Source of the DNA: Diaporthe sp. PMI_573
Lineage: Eukaryota > Ascomycota > Sordariomycetes > Diaporthales > Diaporthaceae
Assembly (NCBI GenBank): GCA_021399435.1
Contig: JAJTUP010000001.1
Location: 2,542,001 to 2,606,000 of the forward strand
Direction of reading: 5' to 3'
Length of the DNA stretch: 64,000 nucleotides
Below are positions 35,180 through 46,261 of this stretch, in pieces. Numbering within the stretch: the first letter of the stretch is position 1; every line of letters starts with the position of its first letter. The notes below the pieces were generated by a model. That model worked only from the letters and a program-made list of their open reading frames with translations. It was not told the DNA's origin and made no database searches. A program made the translations under genes and the position numbers.

Positions 35180-36402
35180 CCGGGAAGGCACCCCACGGGG
35201 GGATTTAGTTTATCCAATAATTTATTTTTTTATGATCATCACTATACAGTCCCCTTTGAGCCCTCGGGGGCCCACGATCACCCTAGACTTTGCCCACGTC
35301 ATTAGTATGTTTTGTTTGGCTGCAGGTGGTTGATGATATCCCGGTGGATGGGGCGTATAGGCAGACATGGCGGTATGGGAATACTATTGCAAGCATGAGG
35401 CGTGCGTCAGGACAAGGCTTAGATGAAAGGACTATCACACAGACTGGGGAAGCAGTCCATAGTGGCGGTTTGGATGTGTGCATTCGCAGTGGATGGATGC
35501 ATTCATATTACCCGCGCTCGCAAGTTCCGCGTTCATGTTTAGATATTGAATACCCAACGTGCTTAAAAAGGTTCCAGCCGCGGCCATGTCACTTCTGCCT
35601 CGTCGGATTCTGCTTCCGTCTCCTAGGTACTGCTGGCTTCTACGGATAGAATCATGGAGATATAATTTGTGGAGAGTAGTAGACATTTGTGACAACGTCT
35701 ATTTCAACCGCGAGGTGGTGCGAATGCAGGTGGGCTTGCTCATTCAACCAGAGCTACAAGCATCGAACCATGCTTAGAGGGTATGGATGCATCTGTCTTT
35801 CTCTGCACTCTACTGGTATCGCTACAACTGTGGTATCACTCCAGACAGCAATTAAAGGCAGCATAACAAGAGCAGACATCACAGATAGATAGGTACATCC
35901 CGCAGGGGTCACTTAATGTCTGTATGTATGCGCACTGCTCTGCCATCGGTCTTTTAAGGCAAGGCAGTCCCAGAGAGACTCGTAAAGCATCCACAATCAA
36001 CAAAAGCCTGACAGAATCCTTGCTGGTCCATCATTTCTGTGCGTATTCCAAAAGTGTGGCCCCAGAGAAACTCGCCCCAAAAGACTGGTATCTATCCGTT
36101 TCATCCCGATGTACCGCCATCTCCATTCCTGCAGCCTCATCCACAAGCAACAGCCTGCTGCGATCGCCGCATGGGTACAGAAAGACTATGGAATGAAGTT
36201 GTGGTGGGAACAAAAACGACGATTGTCCTTCGTATCTCTGGCAAGGTTGAGTGCGTAGACGTTCTAATCATCAAAGGCCGTTTCCAACACATCATCATCG
36301 TCGTCAGCCCGGGTATCATTTGCATGCGTCGGCGGTCACATCGACCCGTCAAGGGTGCCTCTTGCTGCCGCATGAGCTGTGGTCATCATGCGGGCCCGGC
36401 CT
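35180..36402. other. Convergent intergenic region, permease / NTF2-like gene
   Basis: About 1.2 kb between two stop codons. An AT-rich stretch just after the permease stop (35215-35235) may serve 3' processing. A CCTAGGTA motif lies at 35622-35629. I see no gene. Confidence 0.5.
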
Positions 36403-38065
36403 CTAATGGTCCCAGAAGCTGTTCGCCGCCTTCTGAGCGGCGCCCTTCCTGCCCGGGACCGCAGCGGGCTTCTCCTCCTCGTCGGACATGTCTCCGAGCG
36501 ACCAGCCCCTACCTCCCTTGCGATTGCCCATGCCATCTCCCCCGAGCCTGATGCGGTGGTCGGGACCATTCTCCTTCAGAGCCGGGGCCTTGTTGTTTTC
36601 CTTGTGCGGCGCGTTGGCCTGGGTCGGGGACTCGTCTCTCATCTCAAAGTGGGCAGCAAAAGTCTTGGAGCGGTCCTTGAGGTTGGTGATGTTGCCCAAG
36701 GCGCGCGGGTCTGGCGATTGAACGGGCTCCGAACCATCTTCGGTGGTCATGTGGTTGTTGTATAGGCCCAGGCCGCTGTTGTGCGTCGTACCGCGCGGGC
36801 GAGGGGCAGGACGCGGCTCGGTTGGCGGGAACCCATCATCCTCCATCTCAAAGTGCTTCTCTGCATCCCGCCGCGGTTTTCCAGCAGCCTTGGCCGGTGA
36901 CTCCTCGATGTTGTCTTTGTCGTTGCCAGTGCCCCAATGCCTGACCTCTTGGGTACGAAGCGCCTTCTTGACTGGCTTGAACTTCTGTGGGGTGACGAAG
37001 TCTTCAAAATCCCATTGGCTCCGGTGCTTGCCCTTGATAGATTCGATTGGAACGCCGGCAATCGGCGCATCCTGAGGGTCAGACCCATCGGCAAAGTCAA
37101 AGTGGTTGTACTTCTTGGGATGCGGCCTCATAAACCGCTCTGGAGACTTCCCATCCTCGGGGCTGTCTGGCTCGGGAGGGGCGTCCTCGGGCCTGTCGAA
37201 CAAGCGCGATGGCTGGAAGTTCTTGCCAGCGCCAATCTTGGGTGCGACAACCTTGCTTGGGGACTTCTCATGTTCGGGTGACTCGAAGGGGTTGGGCTCG
37301 TCGCCGAGAATCTCCTCAAAGGTACGCTGGCGGGGTCGCGTGCCAGCATATGGCGACACGACTGCGGGAACAGGCTCCTCCTTGTGTCGATTGTGTTGGG
37401 CGTCGCGCAAAGTGCCCGAGGAGTTGGTTCGAGCCCGGGTCGCGGCATCTGACGCAGTGGGCTCGGCCGGCTTCCCAGCTGTCTTTGCGATCAACTTGAT
37501 CTGTTCCTGGGCATCGCGAATTGGCCAGTTGCGGCCGCTCTTGCCGATGACATCCAGCTGCTTCAGGAGGGCTCCCTGGTCCCAGCTCTGCTGGATGGTT
37601 GTGATCTTGCCATCGTTGTCGAACTTGACGACGTGAAACTAGAGGGGATGAAAAGTACTGGGTCAGCCGACCGAATCCGACTTGGATGGAAACCGCGAGA
37701 ATACAAGGACCACTCTAGCAGGCAGGGACGCGCAGGGAAGCGGGGGAATAGCTTACGACGGGCAGGTGGACGATGCGATCGGAGAGGAACTGGTCGTCAA
37801 GCCCAGGCAGGTAAGGACCACCACTGTCTTGGAACTCGAGGGTCAGCTCCGCCTGGACGGCCAGGGCGTTCTGCCCCTCGACGACGTTGATGAGCTCCTC
37901 CTTGTCCTTCTTGATCTGGTTGCGCGTGGAGTTGAGGTGCTTGATTATGTCTGTCGGGCCGCAGAGGCTGGTGAGGGTGGTAATGTAGTGCAGGGACGCG
38001 TTTTGGGCCAGCGCGGAAGAGTTTGGCGCGGCTAGAAATTGCTTGTACACCGCCTGCAACGCCAT
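36403..38065 (-). CDS. NTF2-like domain protein with repeated short acidic-aromatic motifs
   Basis: The model is complement(join(36403..37638, 37757..38065)), 514 aa. Residues about 1-150 look like an NTF2-like fold: helical start MALQAVYKQFLAA, then ALAVQAELTLEF, HLPVFHVVKFDNDGKITTI across the intron, and QQSWDQGALL. The remaining 360 residues are polar and probably disordered. They carry four spaced copies of a short motif of the form aromatic-acidic-F/M-x-Asp: HFDFAD (about 282), WDFEDF (312), HFEMED (365) and HFEMRD (433), often followed within ten residues by Pro. The tail ends in NSFWDH. Repeated short motifs on a disordered arm suggest a multivalent binding platform, but this is inference; I do not recognise the specific family. 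The intron is 118 bp, phase 0, with a GTAAGC donor. Confidence 0.82.
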
Positions 38066-40856
38066 GTCGATCTGGTGCCGGTTGGGAGCGGCGGGGGGCT
38101 TGAGCTTGAGCTTGAGTTTGCGCGGGTGAGGTGAGATGGCAGCAGTGCCAAACGACAGGAGATGACGCGGTTTCGTCTACACGAGCGAGAGCTTGCGACG
38201 CGGATCAAGCAAAGTGGTTGCAGTATCAGATTGGTGACGTGACAGTCTTCGCAAGCGCGGTCGCATTCGCGTTGGCGGTGTCGCAAATACAGCTTTTGGG
38301 GAGAGTCGGACGGGAGGAAAGGGAGAGGACGGGCACTGTTACAGTACAGGGACGTAGACACAAACACAAACAACCGTGACCGAACGGATCAATGCGATCT
38401 GCGGTGCGGCCAAGTTTTGAGCAGGGGTGGTGGGTGCGAAGTGCTGCAGCCCATTGCTCCTAGCACCAGACCTCCCCAATAAGGCAGGCAGGTAGGCAGG
38501 CAGGCAGAGACACAGAAATGCACCCGGTCAGGGGCCCAATGGTTGGTTGCTGTGCCAGACTGAGCCCGCAGGTGGGCAAGTCCTGTTTACTATCTCGTGC
38601 CGGTGGTTGGGAACCCACCAGTCAGCAGGCACCACTGACCTCGTCGCTCATTCCTGACATCTCATGTGTAGATATTCTACACAGTACCTTGATGTCTCTG
38701 TAATTGGCTAGCCTTGACATGATTGGGTCGCTTGGGTATTTACATATACTTGTTCAACAACAACGATCACTGTCGATGACCAACAGCCTGCAGGCCGTGT
38801 AAGTGTGTAAGCGATTGAGATGGGGATGCCTCACATAAATGGACAGCCGAACCCACTTTTCCAGGAACAGCAAGGGCTGCCTGGGCTGGCCGGCTGCCAT
38901 CTGCTGCATGGCATGAGGATCACAATCTCAGCAGGCAGCCACAGAAAGCTTGTCAGTGTCTTCTCGTTATTACTCTTACTGCGGCAGAGTCCGAGGCAGA
39001 AGGAGCACTCTAGATTAAACCACCCATGCGATGGGGTCTCTCCCCCTCCCCCCCTCCGGAGGATTCTGGAAACTGCCAAGGAGGCCGCGTTGTCCGATGT
39101 TTCTGAATGGCCTCGCACTGATCACAAGTTGATGGCTGGAAAATAGTTGTGCCTCGAAACGTGCGGTGGTCTGCTCCGTCCGCGTGGGTGGTGCATGGTG
39201 AGTCCACCTCCGCGGCCTCGCCCCCAGGGCTGCTCAGGCACCGCCAGCCAACTGTTGATTGCATTTGTTTTCAGTCCACCCTCTGCCCCACGAACCATAT
39301 TTAGCCCCGTTTCAGGTGCCCACAGGGTAACCACCCCACCTGGAGGCAGGTCCCGCCGTCTGCTCCCAATCGGGAAAACACACCTCAGCCTCCTCCCCCT
39401 AACAAATTTCCGTTGGCTACGGTTGCACGACAGTACAGTACACAGTAGACGACTTCTTGCGTCCTTCCTTGTCGTGTACACACTACTGCGGTAAGCGGGA
39501 GCAATTCAGCCTCACCGGCAAAACTGACGACGGTAATATTACAAAGTCTCCATCTATTCAGACCGTAAGCCTGGGGAAATAATCAAAATAACGAGATCAG
39601 TTAGATTTCCTCCGAACCTTATGCCAAAGCTTCTCTTATGCCCGCAAGATCTGGCCGTGTCTGTGCTGGATGGATGCACACATATTTTCCAGAATGTCAT
39701 TCATAGACCATAGAACCCCCCACCGTCCACCGTCCACCATCCACCACGGGACAAACGGTGTTGCCGCCCACCTCGGTGTTTTCGAAACGATGTTTACTAA
39801 CGTACAGGTTTCTGTACACGCACGCACACGCGTTCCCACTGGTGGCCCCCAAGATCGTTTGGTTTCTCCCCCCTCCTCCCCCCTCCTCCCCCCTGCTGGA
39901 GATCAGATCGCCGTGGTCCCCTCTCTTTTGCTCTCCTATTTCGAGCCGAAAGGGGCAGGCGACGACAGGGACAGGCACGCCTTGAGGGGAGCAAAAACAG
40001 TTCACTGAGCGACGGAAATGACATTTCATGCGCCGCCGCGGCACAAGAAACAAAACACTCGTCCGGTTGGCCGGTCTGGGCGATCGTTTAACCCACGACA
40101 GTCCTGCTAGGGCGCCTGGTTTCAGGTCGCTACACACACACGCGCTCGCTCGCTGCACAGCCAGTTGCTATGTACGGACATGCCCTACATAGCAACACAC
40201 CGCACAGCTAATGACTCCCTCCCTCACCCTCGCCGTCCACCGCGCGGTCACCGCAGTCTCCGCACTCGCCGTCAGTCCGTCACCGCTCCAGTTTATTGCT
40301 GGCCCCATCCTGACCATCTCCATCTTGGCCATCCCGTGGCCTTTGCTGGGGGCCCTTGTTCCCTGCCTGGCCCATCCCAACCCACCCCGAATAGGAATGC
40401 TGTGCTGCTTCTCCTGCTGGGGCCCTCGCTTCCCTCGCTCTCCTCGCTTCTCTCCCCCAGTCTGCCCCCGTCCAAGAATCTGGTCCAAACAGCCTTGTGG
40501 GTCCTGCCACAGACAAATGAACTGTTGGATGACAGCTTTTATGCCGTTGCGCCTGTCGTAGATCTGCCCAGATGGATAAATACCAACGCCATCTTACGTT
40601 GTCACATGAGGCTCTTTGCTTACAGAGCCGCATCCTCTCATATATCAGCCCACGCTCAAACACAAGGTCTCCAGCTGTGTTTCTCCTTTGAGCACCTGAG
40701 CATAACAGTCGATCTGTTTGCATGCCATTCCTTTCTATATCCTGCCTCAGCCTCCCGCCTTTTCTCGCTGGTTGATATCTGCTCTTCACTCGGCACACTC
40801 ACAGCCAGACAATAATCTAAACACGCCTATCTATTTATTTTCAACAGTCAACCAAG
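38066..40856. other. Intergenic region between the NTF2-like and PX-like genes
   Basis: About 2.8 kb between divergent starts. Contains a GGCA/GGTA tetranucleotide tract (38483-38507) and pyrimidine-rich tracts (CCCTCCTCC near 39870-39895). The plus-strand ORF at 40165-40815 has leader-like, C-rich composition and is probably the 5' leader of the next gene. Confidence 0.5.
38483..38507. repeat. GGCA tetranucleotide microsatellite
   Basis: GGCA repeated six times with one GGTA interruption. Confidence 0.85.
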
Positions 40857-41462
40857 ATGCATATTCAAATCGCGTATCAGCCCCAGCCTGACGAGCGTCG
40901 CTCCAGGCAGGCGCCTCCCGTCTCCAAGAAGACGCCGGCACGTCCTACTACAGACACAACACACCGTCAACAGCTCCTCCAACAACTCCAACACCAACGC
41001 CAACAACAAGCACAGCAACAAAAGCAACAAGAAGAGCAGCAACAGCAGCAGCAGCAGCAGCAACAACAACAACAACAACAACAACGTGCTGCGATCGACC
41101 CTCTCAAGCCCCAGTTCCACTCGCGCAAGTGCCACCACACATACAACGCAACTCGCCACCTCCCACAGGCAGTATGGATCCGCTCAGCCCGCCTAAGCAA
41201 GGACAACGACACCTCCACAGTAGTCTACGAGGTCGTCCTCTGCTACGACCACAACAGGGCCTGCAACGTCAGCCGCACGTGGGAGGACTTCCAGAAGCTC
41301 AAGTCCGGGCTGGGAAGCTGGCGCAACGCCCCGGCCTTCTGCTCGCCGCGGGACGTCGACGGCCTGCAGCGGTTCCTGTGCGAGGCTATCAGCAAGAAGG
41401 GCCGCGAGATCGCCATGGAGTTCTTCCTCCGCCGGAGGATGGATGATTGTGGAGGGTCCTGA
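40857..41462 (+). CDS. Small PX-like domain protein with a polyglutamine run
   Basis: A single-exon gene of 201 aa. Residues 36-76 are Gln-rich and end in 16 consecutive Gln (41037-41084), encoded by CAG units then CAA units. The C-terminal half (about 95-195) resembles a PX fold: VWIRSARLSKDN, VVYEVVLCYDH, CNVSRTWEDFQKL (the position of the lipid-binding RRY/F block), DVDGLQRFLCEAI and a final FFLRRRMDDC. PX domains bind phosphoinositides on endosomes, but this one is short and lacks the usual proline-rich loop, so lipid binding is uncertain. The ATG at 40857 follows an AAG context and a long C-rich leader. It is probably a real fungal orphan. Confidence 0.7.
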   Translation: MHIQIAYQPQPDERRSRQAPPVSKKTPARPTTDTTHRQQLLQQLQHQRQQQAQQQKQQEEQQQQQQQQQQQQQQQQRAAIDPLKPQFHSRKCHHTYNATRHLPQAVWIRSARLSKDNDTSTVVYEVVLCYDHNRACNVSRTWEDFQKLKSGLGSWRNAPAFCSPRDVDGLQRFLCEAISKKGREIAMEFFLRRRMDDCGGS

Positions 41463-42357
41463 AGGGAGATGGTGGGATATCTCGGCCGCCCGATGCCTGT
41501 TTTCAAGGCTTTCTTCTCTACATCTGTTCCACTTACCTTTTGCTCGTCAGGGCCGGAACCACTACACTTTTATTTGGATACCCCCTACATTCCCTTCCAC
41601 ATTCTTTCTTCCTCTTCTCCTTTCTAGTCATTGACTATGGAAGCGAATGAGTCTTCTCCATTTGGGGAATTTCTTTTCACTCCCCGTCGGCTAGGTCGTC
41701 GGCGAGGTGGATGACGCATGGATCACGATGAGCAAGGCGCACAATTGGGAGGCGATGTACATAAAGCGCTGGAATTTCTGGTAGTGGTCAATTTGCTTGG
41801 GCAGATGCTGCTGCAATTTCTTGGAGTGCGGACTGTAGATAATATTAATCCGACATCTTGCTCCTCATCTACTCGTTCCATCTCAGACTGCTTGCTTGGT
41901 TGATATATCCCTGTCTCATGTGTTGCGTGCCAAATCAATCGTAGACGTTCTTCGAAGTTTAAAAAAGCTAAAAATGTCCCACGGGGCGGGTGGTGCAGAT
42001 CGAGGTATCTTGGCCTCTTGGTAAACGACAAAACGCGCTTTGGTGGTATTGAAACTTGTATCATCTCACGTCAAAAGTGTATTTATGCTAGCCAAATGCA
42101 GAACATCATCAGGGACAGGTCGTCTACCGCCTGGCTGGGGGGGGGGGAATATGTGTTGACAAATAAGCAGTGGAAAATAGAAACACAATATAGATGGTGT
42201 CTGTCAAACGGCCAGCCATGTTCAAACTCCAATTCATCGTGTAGGGCCGTTCTCTCCTGTAAGTACAGGACTAGTCGCCACAGACAGACCAAGAATACGC
42301 TGAGCACGAAATAAAATAATACTTCATCTGAATTCAGAAGCCGCGTACGCCACGCGC
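41463..42357. other. Convergent intergenic region, PX-like / WW-PhoD genes
   Basis: About 0.9 kb between two stop codons, AT-rich, with a run of nine G at about 42139-42147. No gene seen. Confidence 0.5.
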
Positions 42358-45300
42358 TCAGTGTCCAAACTCCAGGTGCGGCACGATGACGGGGCCGTAC
42401 TTGGTTGGCATGGTGAACTGCCCGTCGCCCTGCACGACAAAGTCGACGGCGAGGCTAAGCTTGCTGAGGCCGGCCGACGACCCGCCGCCGCTGCCGCCGC
42501 TGCCGCTGCCGGCGGTGCTGTGCGCGTAATTGCTGGCGCCCGCCGCGCCGGCGACAGATCCCGCGCCGCCGTTGAGCGTGTCCGGGTCGTACACGACGCA
42601 GGCGGCGTAGTTGCGGCGGCCGATGAGCTTCTTGAGCTCGCGCGCCGCGCCCGACGCGTCCGTGTGGAAGATCTCCATCATGTCCTCCTTCGTGTCTGAC
42701 ACCTCGTGTGTCGACTTGTGCCCGTTGGCCGGCACGTAGAGCAGCTTGTTGTTGTGCAGCATCTTCAGGATGTAACTGCTCGAGGGTGACGCTACGATGG
42801 GCGATGTGATGATCTGGTACATGGTCTTGTGGTCTGATGGGTGCGACGGGTCGTGCACCAGGCCTGCGCCGGCCGAGTTGACATCTGGACTGGGTGTGAG
42901 TACAAGTCATGAAAGTTTTTCGTCGAAGGGGGCATCGCGCAGCAAGTTGAAACTCACCCCCGGAGAAAAATGTCATCCGAATGCCCTTCTGCTGTGAGAT
43001 CCCTTGCAGCGTCCTTATAAAGTATGTTCTCTCGAGGTCCTTGGATTCATGGGTCCACAGGTCCCGGAGCTCATCGGCGAGTTCGAAGTCTCCGAATTGG
43101 TTCAACACATTACCCATTAGTCCAGTCTTGCCGACCGCCTTCTTGACCTGTGTAAATCCCTGAGAAACGACCTCTTTGCCGCCAATAATGCCCGCGACAG
43201 ACGAAGTTGCTTTGCCGAGAAGGTTGTATGTGGAGTTGACAGCCTTCTTGCCCGTGGCGAATGTGTTTGCCAGTGTCTCAACCGTATCAAGACGTGGGTA
43301 AACAACCGGAACCGAGAGCATCCAAATGCAATGCTGGACGGAGGGAGGTAGCATGGCGACCTTGGGGAATATTCCCTGGTACGTAGGTCCGGCCAGGACG
43401 CGATTCTGGTTCCTCTCCGACCGCAGATCCGGCCCTACTACGACGACGGATGGGCCAAGATACTTGACAAAATGCCACCCCGTACCTGTAATAGTGAAGA
43501 GATCCAGATCGTGGTTGACGTTGCGGAGAATCTCGATTGTGGTATGATGCTGGAAGAGCAAGTACATCTCAATGGCTATCCGCCCGATGTTCTTGAAAAT
43601 GGCCGACTGTTGCATGTACGCGGGATACGAGCCGAAGCCATCGAAGCTGTATCACATTAGAGAGTGTCCGCCTTCAGGCCGTGGGATTGTTACTTACATG
43701 TCGTGATCGTCAAGCTGCAGGATGTGAGGGATTTGTGCAAACGCCTCACGAAGGAACGGCTGGTCGAAGTGGCTAGTATAGTAGTGGAAGTACGCATGGG
43801 AAACGTCTTCCTCATGCCGTGCAGTCCACTGTGCATTCTTGCGGTTTTCCCTGCCTTGCATTGAAAGCCACTGCTTGAGGAGAGGGACCTCCTTCCACAG
43901 GCGATCTCCATAAATTTGATCTCCCAGTCCGAGCTGGACATGGAAGCCGCTACATTCGACGTTCTTCTGCAGCACGTCCTTCCACATGAGACCTGCGCCG
44001 CCAAGCTTGGCCCGCTCGTTTTGCGACGTGCTCACAGCGAAGTCGTTGCCTGAGTGCGCAATGAACCGCCAGCCATTCTCATGTCGGCCAGCAACGACAA
44101 ACTCATATCTCGTACAGCCCAGGTGTGATGTGATCGCGTAAGTCCATCGCACAGACCCGCCTTCGCCCATCGGTATGTCAATCTCGTACTTATAGAACGA
44201 CCAACGTTGGTGTGTATATATTGACTGGGGGTTCAGCTGCCTTGGATTCGGGGACAGATCCATGCTCAAATGCAAGTGGATCGTGGGAGGCTGCGGAGCA
44301 TCTGTGATGATCATGATACTGCCAAGCCAATGTCCTCTTTCAACGTCCATGTTGGTGTACCGGAGGTATGGCCCGAAGTAAACACCGTTTGTCGGTGCAA
44401 TCTTGTACATATCCACACCAGCGCTGGGTGGTGGCCCTGAGAAGCCTGCTGCTGACGGCGTAGCTGTCGCGACACTCATGATACTCTCAGCATACCCTGG
44501 AGTGGACGGAGGATATAGCCCAGGGGAGGCCAAAGACTGCTTGCCACCTAAGAATGGAGATGCCAGCGGGTTGCCGTATGTTGAGCCCACAGGAGAGAGA
44601 GGCGCCACGTCTTGAGACATCGGGGTCGGTCCTTTGGGGAATTCCCATTGTGTCGCCTGCGTCGCAAGATGGATATAGTAATATTGGCCCGAGTTTTGGT
44701 CCAAATGCGCGATCCAACCCTCTGGCAGCGGAGGAGGCGACTGTGCCTGGGTGAGCACGGAAGGCGTGTGCTGCAAGGCTGGGTGGCCATTCTGCCCGCT
44801 TGCCGGTCTTGGGTCGTTCGCGAAAGCCGGGTGATTCGCGTTGTGTGGCGCCGTAACGGGAGAAGCCAGTCCGGCGGCAGCGACGGACGAGGTCGAAATC
44901 TGCGGCTTCTTTGGGTCATTTGAGCCAGCAGAAGCGCTTTGAGCTGGAGTAGCAGTAGCGGCAGCTGATTGCTGAGGGGCTGCTGAAGTAGAGCTTGCAC
45001 TGCTTTGTCTCCCTGCCGCAGGTCTCTGCTTTTCCGCTGGGTAGCCAGATGACCCACCGGCACTCACACTGGTGTACGCAGGGGGTGGTGTTGACGCTTG
45101 CATACGTTGAAAGTCCTGCTCCAACACACTCACTTGGAGTGCGGGTCCATCGTCGCCCGAGGCATTCGGGCGAGGCTGAGCAGGGTGAGCTGCCTGTGGC
45201 GGACTGCCCACCGGAGCAGACCCTTGGTATACGGTGGGAGCGTCGTGGGTATTTTGGTGGTCGGTGGGGGTCCAGGGCCGTGTGGGCTGTGGCTGCTGGG

Positions 45301-46261
45301 GCTGCTGGCCGCCATATTGAGCCAGGCGCTGCGAAGCTGCAGCACTCTGCGCCTGCTGCGCTTGCAGGGCATTCAGAGTCGCGGTGCCAGATATGCCGGC
45401 GGCCGCATACCGGGCTTCGATACCACCGCCTGGTATGTTCCCCGGCTCGACGATGGGAGTTTCAGGTGGGGGAGGCGAGCCCCTGTTGGCCTTGGTGGTG
45501 GAGTTTGAGGCGGTAGACGGGAAACGGTTCATCCCATCAGATGGCATAGCCAGGTGGTTCGAGTCCTGGCGCTGAGCATATGCATTCGCATTTGCGGTAT
45601 GAGAGCTCGAACCCGAGCCGGATGAGGTGCTGCTCTCGGGCGGTGGGTAGTACGGCTTGCTCTGCCACGTTGAAGATACCTTCTGCTGGTTCTTCAGAGG
45701 TTTTGCGAAGAGCTCGTCCTTATCGCCACCCGGACTCGTAGGGCTCGTTATGGGCTTAGGGGCAGTGCCTCTTCTCTCTGCGAGCCCAGGACGGCCGTCG
45801 CCCACAGGACTGAGGTTGAGCCGGGGCGAGATATCGTTGTACCTCCCGGGTGCGGGGCTTGAGGAACCTCCTGAGCCGTACACCCTGCCTGACGCAGCCG
45901 AAGACTTGCGACTATCTGTGGTATACGTCGGACGAGTAGTTTGGGAGGTGAACCGGTCGTCGTCTTCTTCGGGGTAGGGCAAGGGCGCAGCAGAGCTGGA
46001 CGCGCCGGGTGGCAACGGGAACATTGGCTTCGAGGAGGAGGATGAGCCCGCAGAGGAGGTCGGAACAGGGTAGGGGTACTTGAAGCGGTCGGTCTGCTTA
46101 TCTGCGGCCGGCCTAGGGCTCTGAGGTTTGAAGATTCTCAGGGGTTCGATGGTAGGGCTATCGCCGTCGTCCCGTGCTGGGCGGCTCATGAAGAGCTCCT
46201 CCTCTGGGATGCCACGACCGCGGTCAGACATGCTGGGCTGTGGGCTGAGGGTGGATTCCAC
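42358..46261 (-). CDS. WW-domain plus PhoD-like metallophosphatase protein (1259 aa)
   Basis: The model is complement(join(42358..42884, 42958..43646, 43698..46261)), 1259 aa. Residues 1-500 are disordered, rich in Ser, Pro, Gln and Ala. A WW domain lies at about 510-543 (PLPEGWIAHLDQNSGQYYY to WEFP, with both Trp and the Tyr cluster). From about 625 to the end is a PhoD-like phosphatase domain: VYFGPYLRYTNMD, GLGDQIYGDRLWKE (metal-binding Asp near 780) and, across intron 1, QLDDHDIFDGFGSYP (metal-binding DDHD near 851). After intron 2 comes FFSGDVNSAGAGLVHDP, another core block. PhoD enzymes are phosphodiesterases/phosphatases using Fe and Ca. The lack of a signal peptide and the WW domain point to a cytosolic protein recruited through proline motifs, several of which lie in its own N-terminal arm. 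The substrate is unknown. Confidence 0.9.

Noticed and set aside
40165..40815. 216-codon ORF upstream of the PX-like gene
   Set aside because: Pro/Leu/Ser-rich, leader-like composition; more likely 5' leader or promoter.
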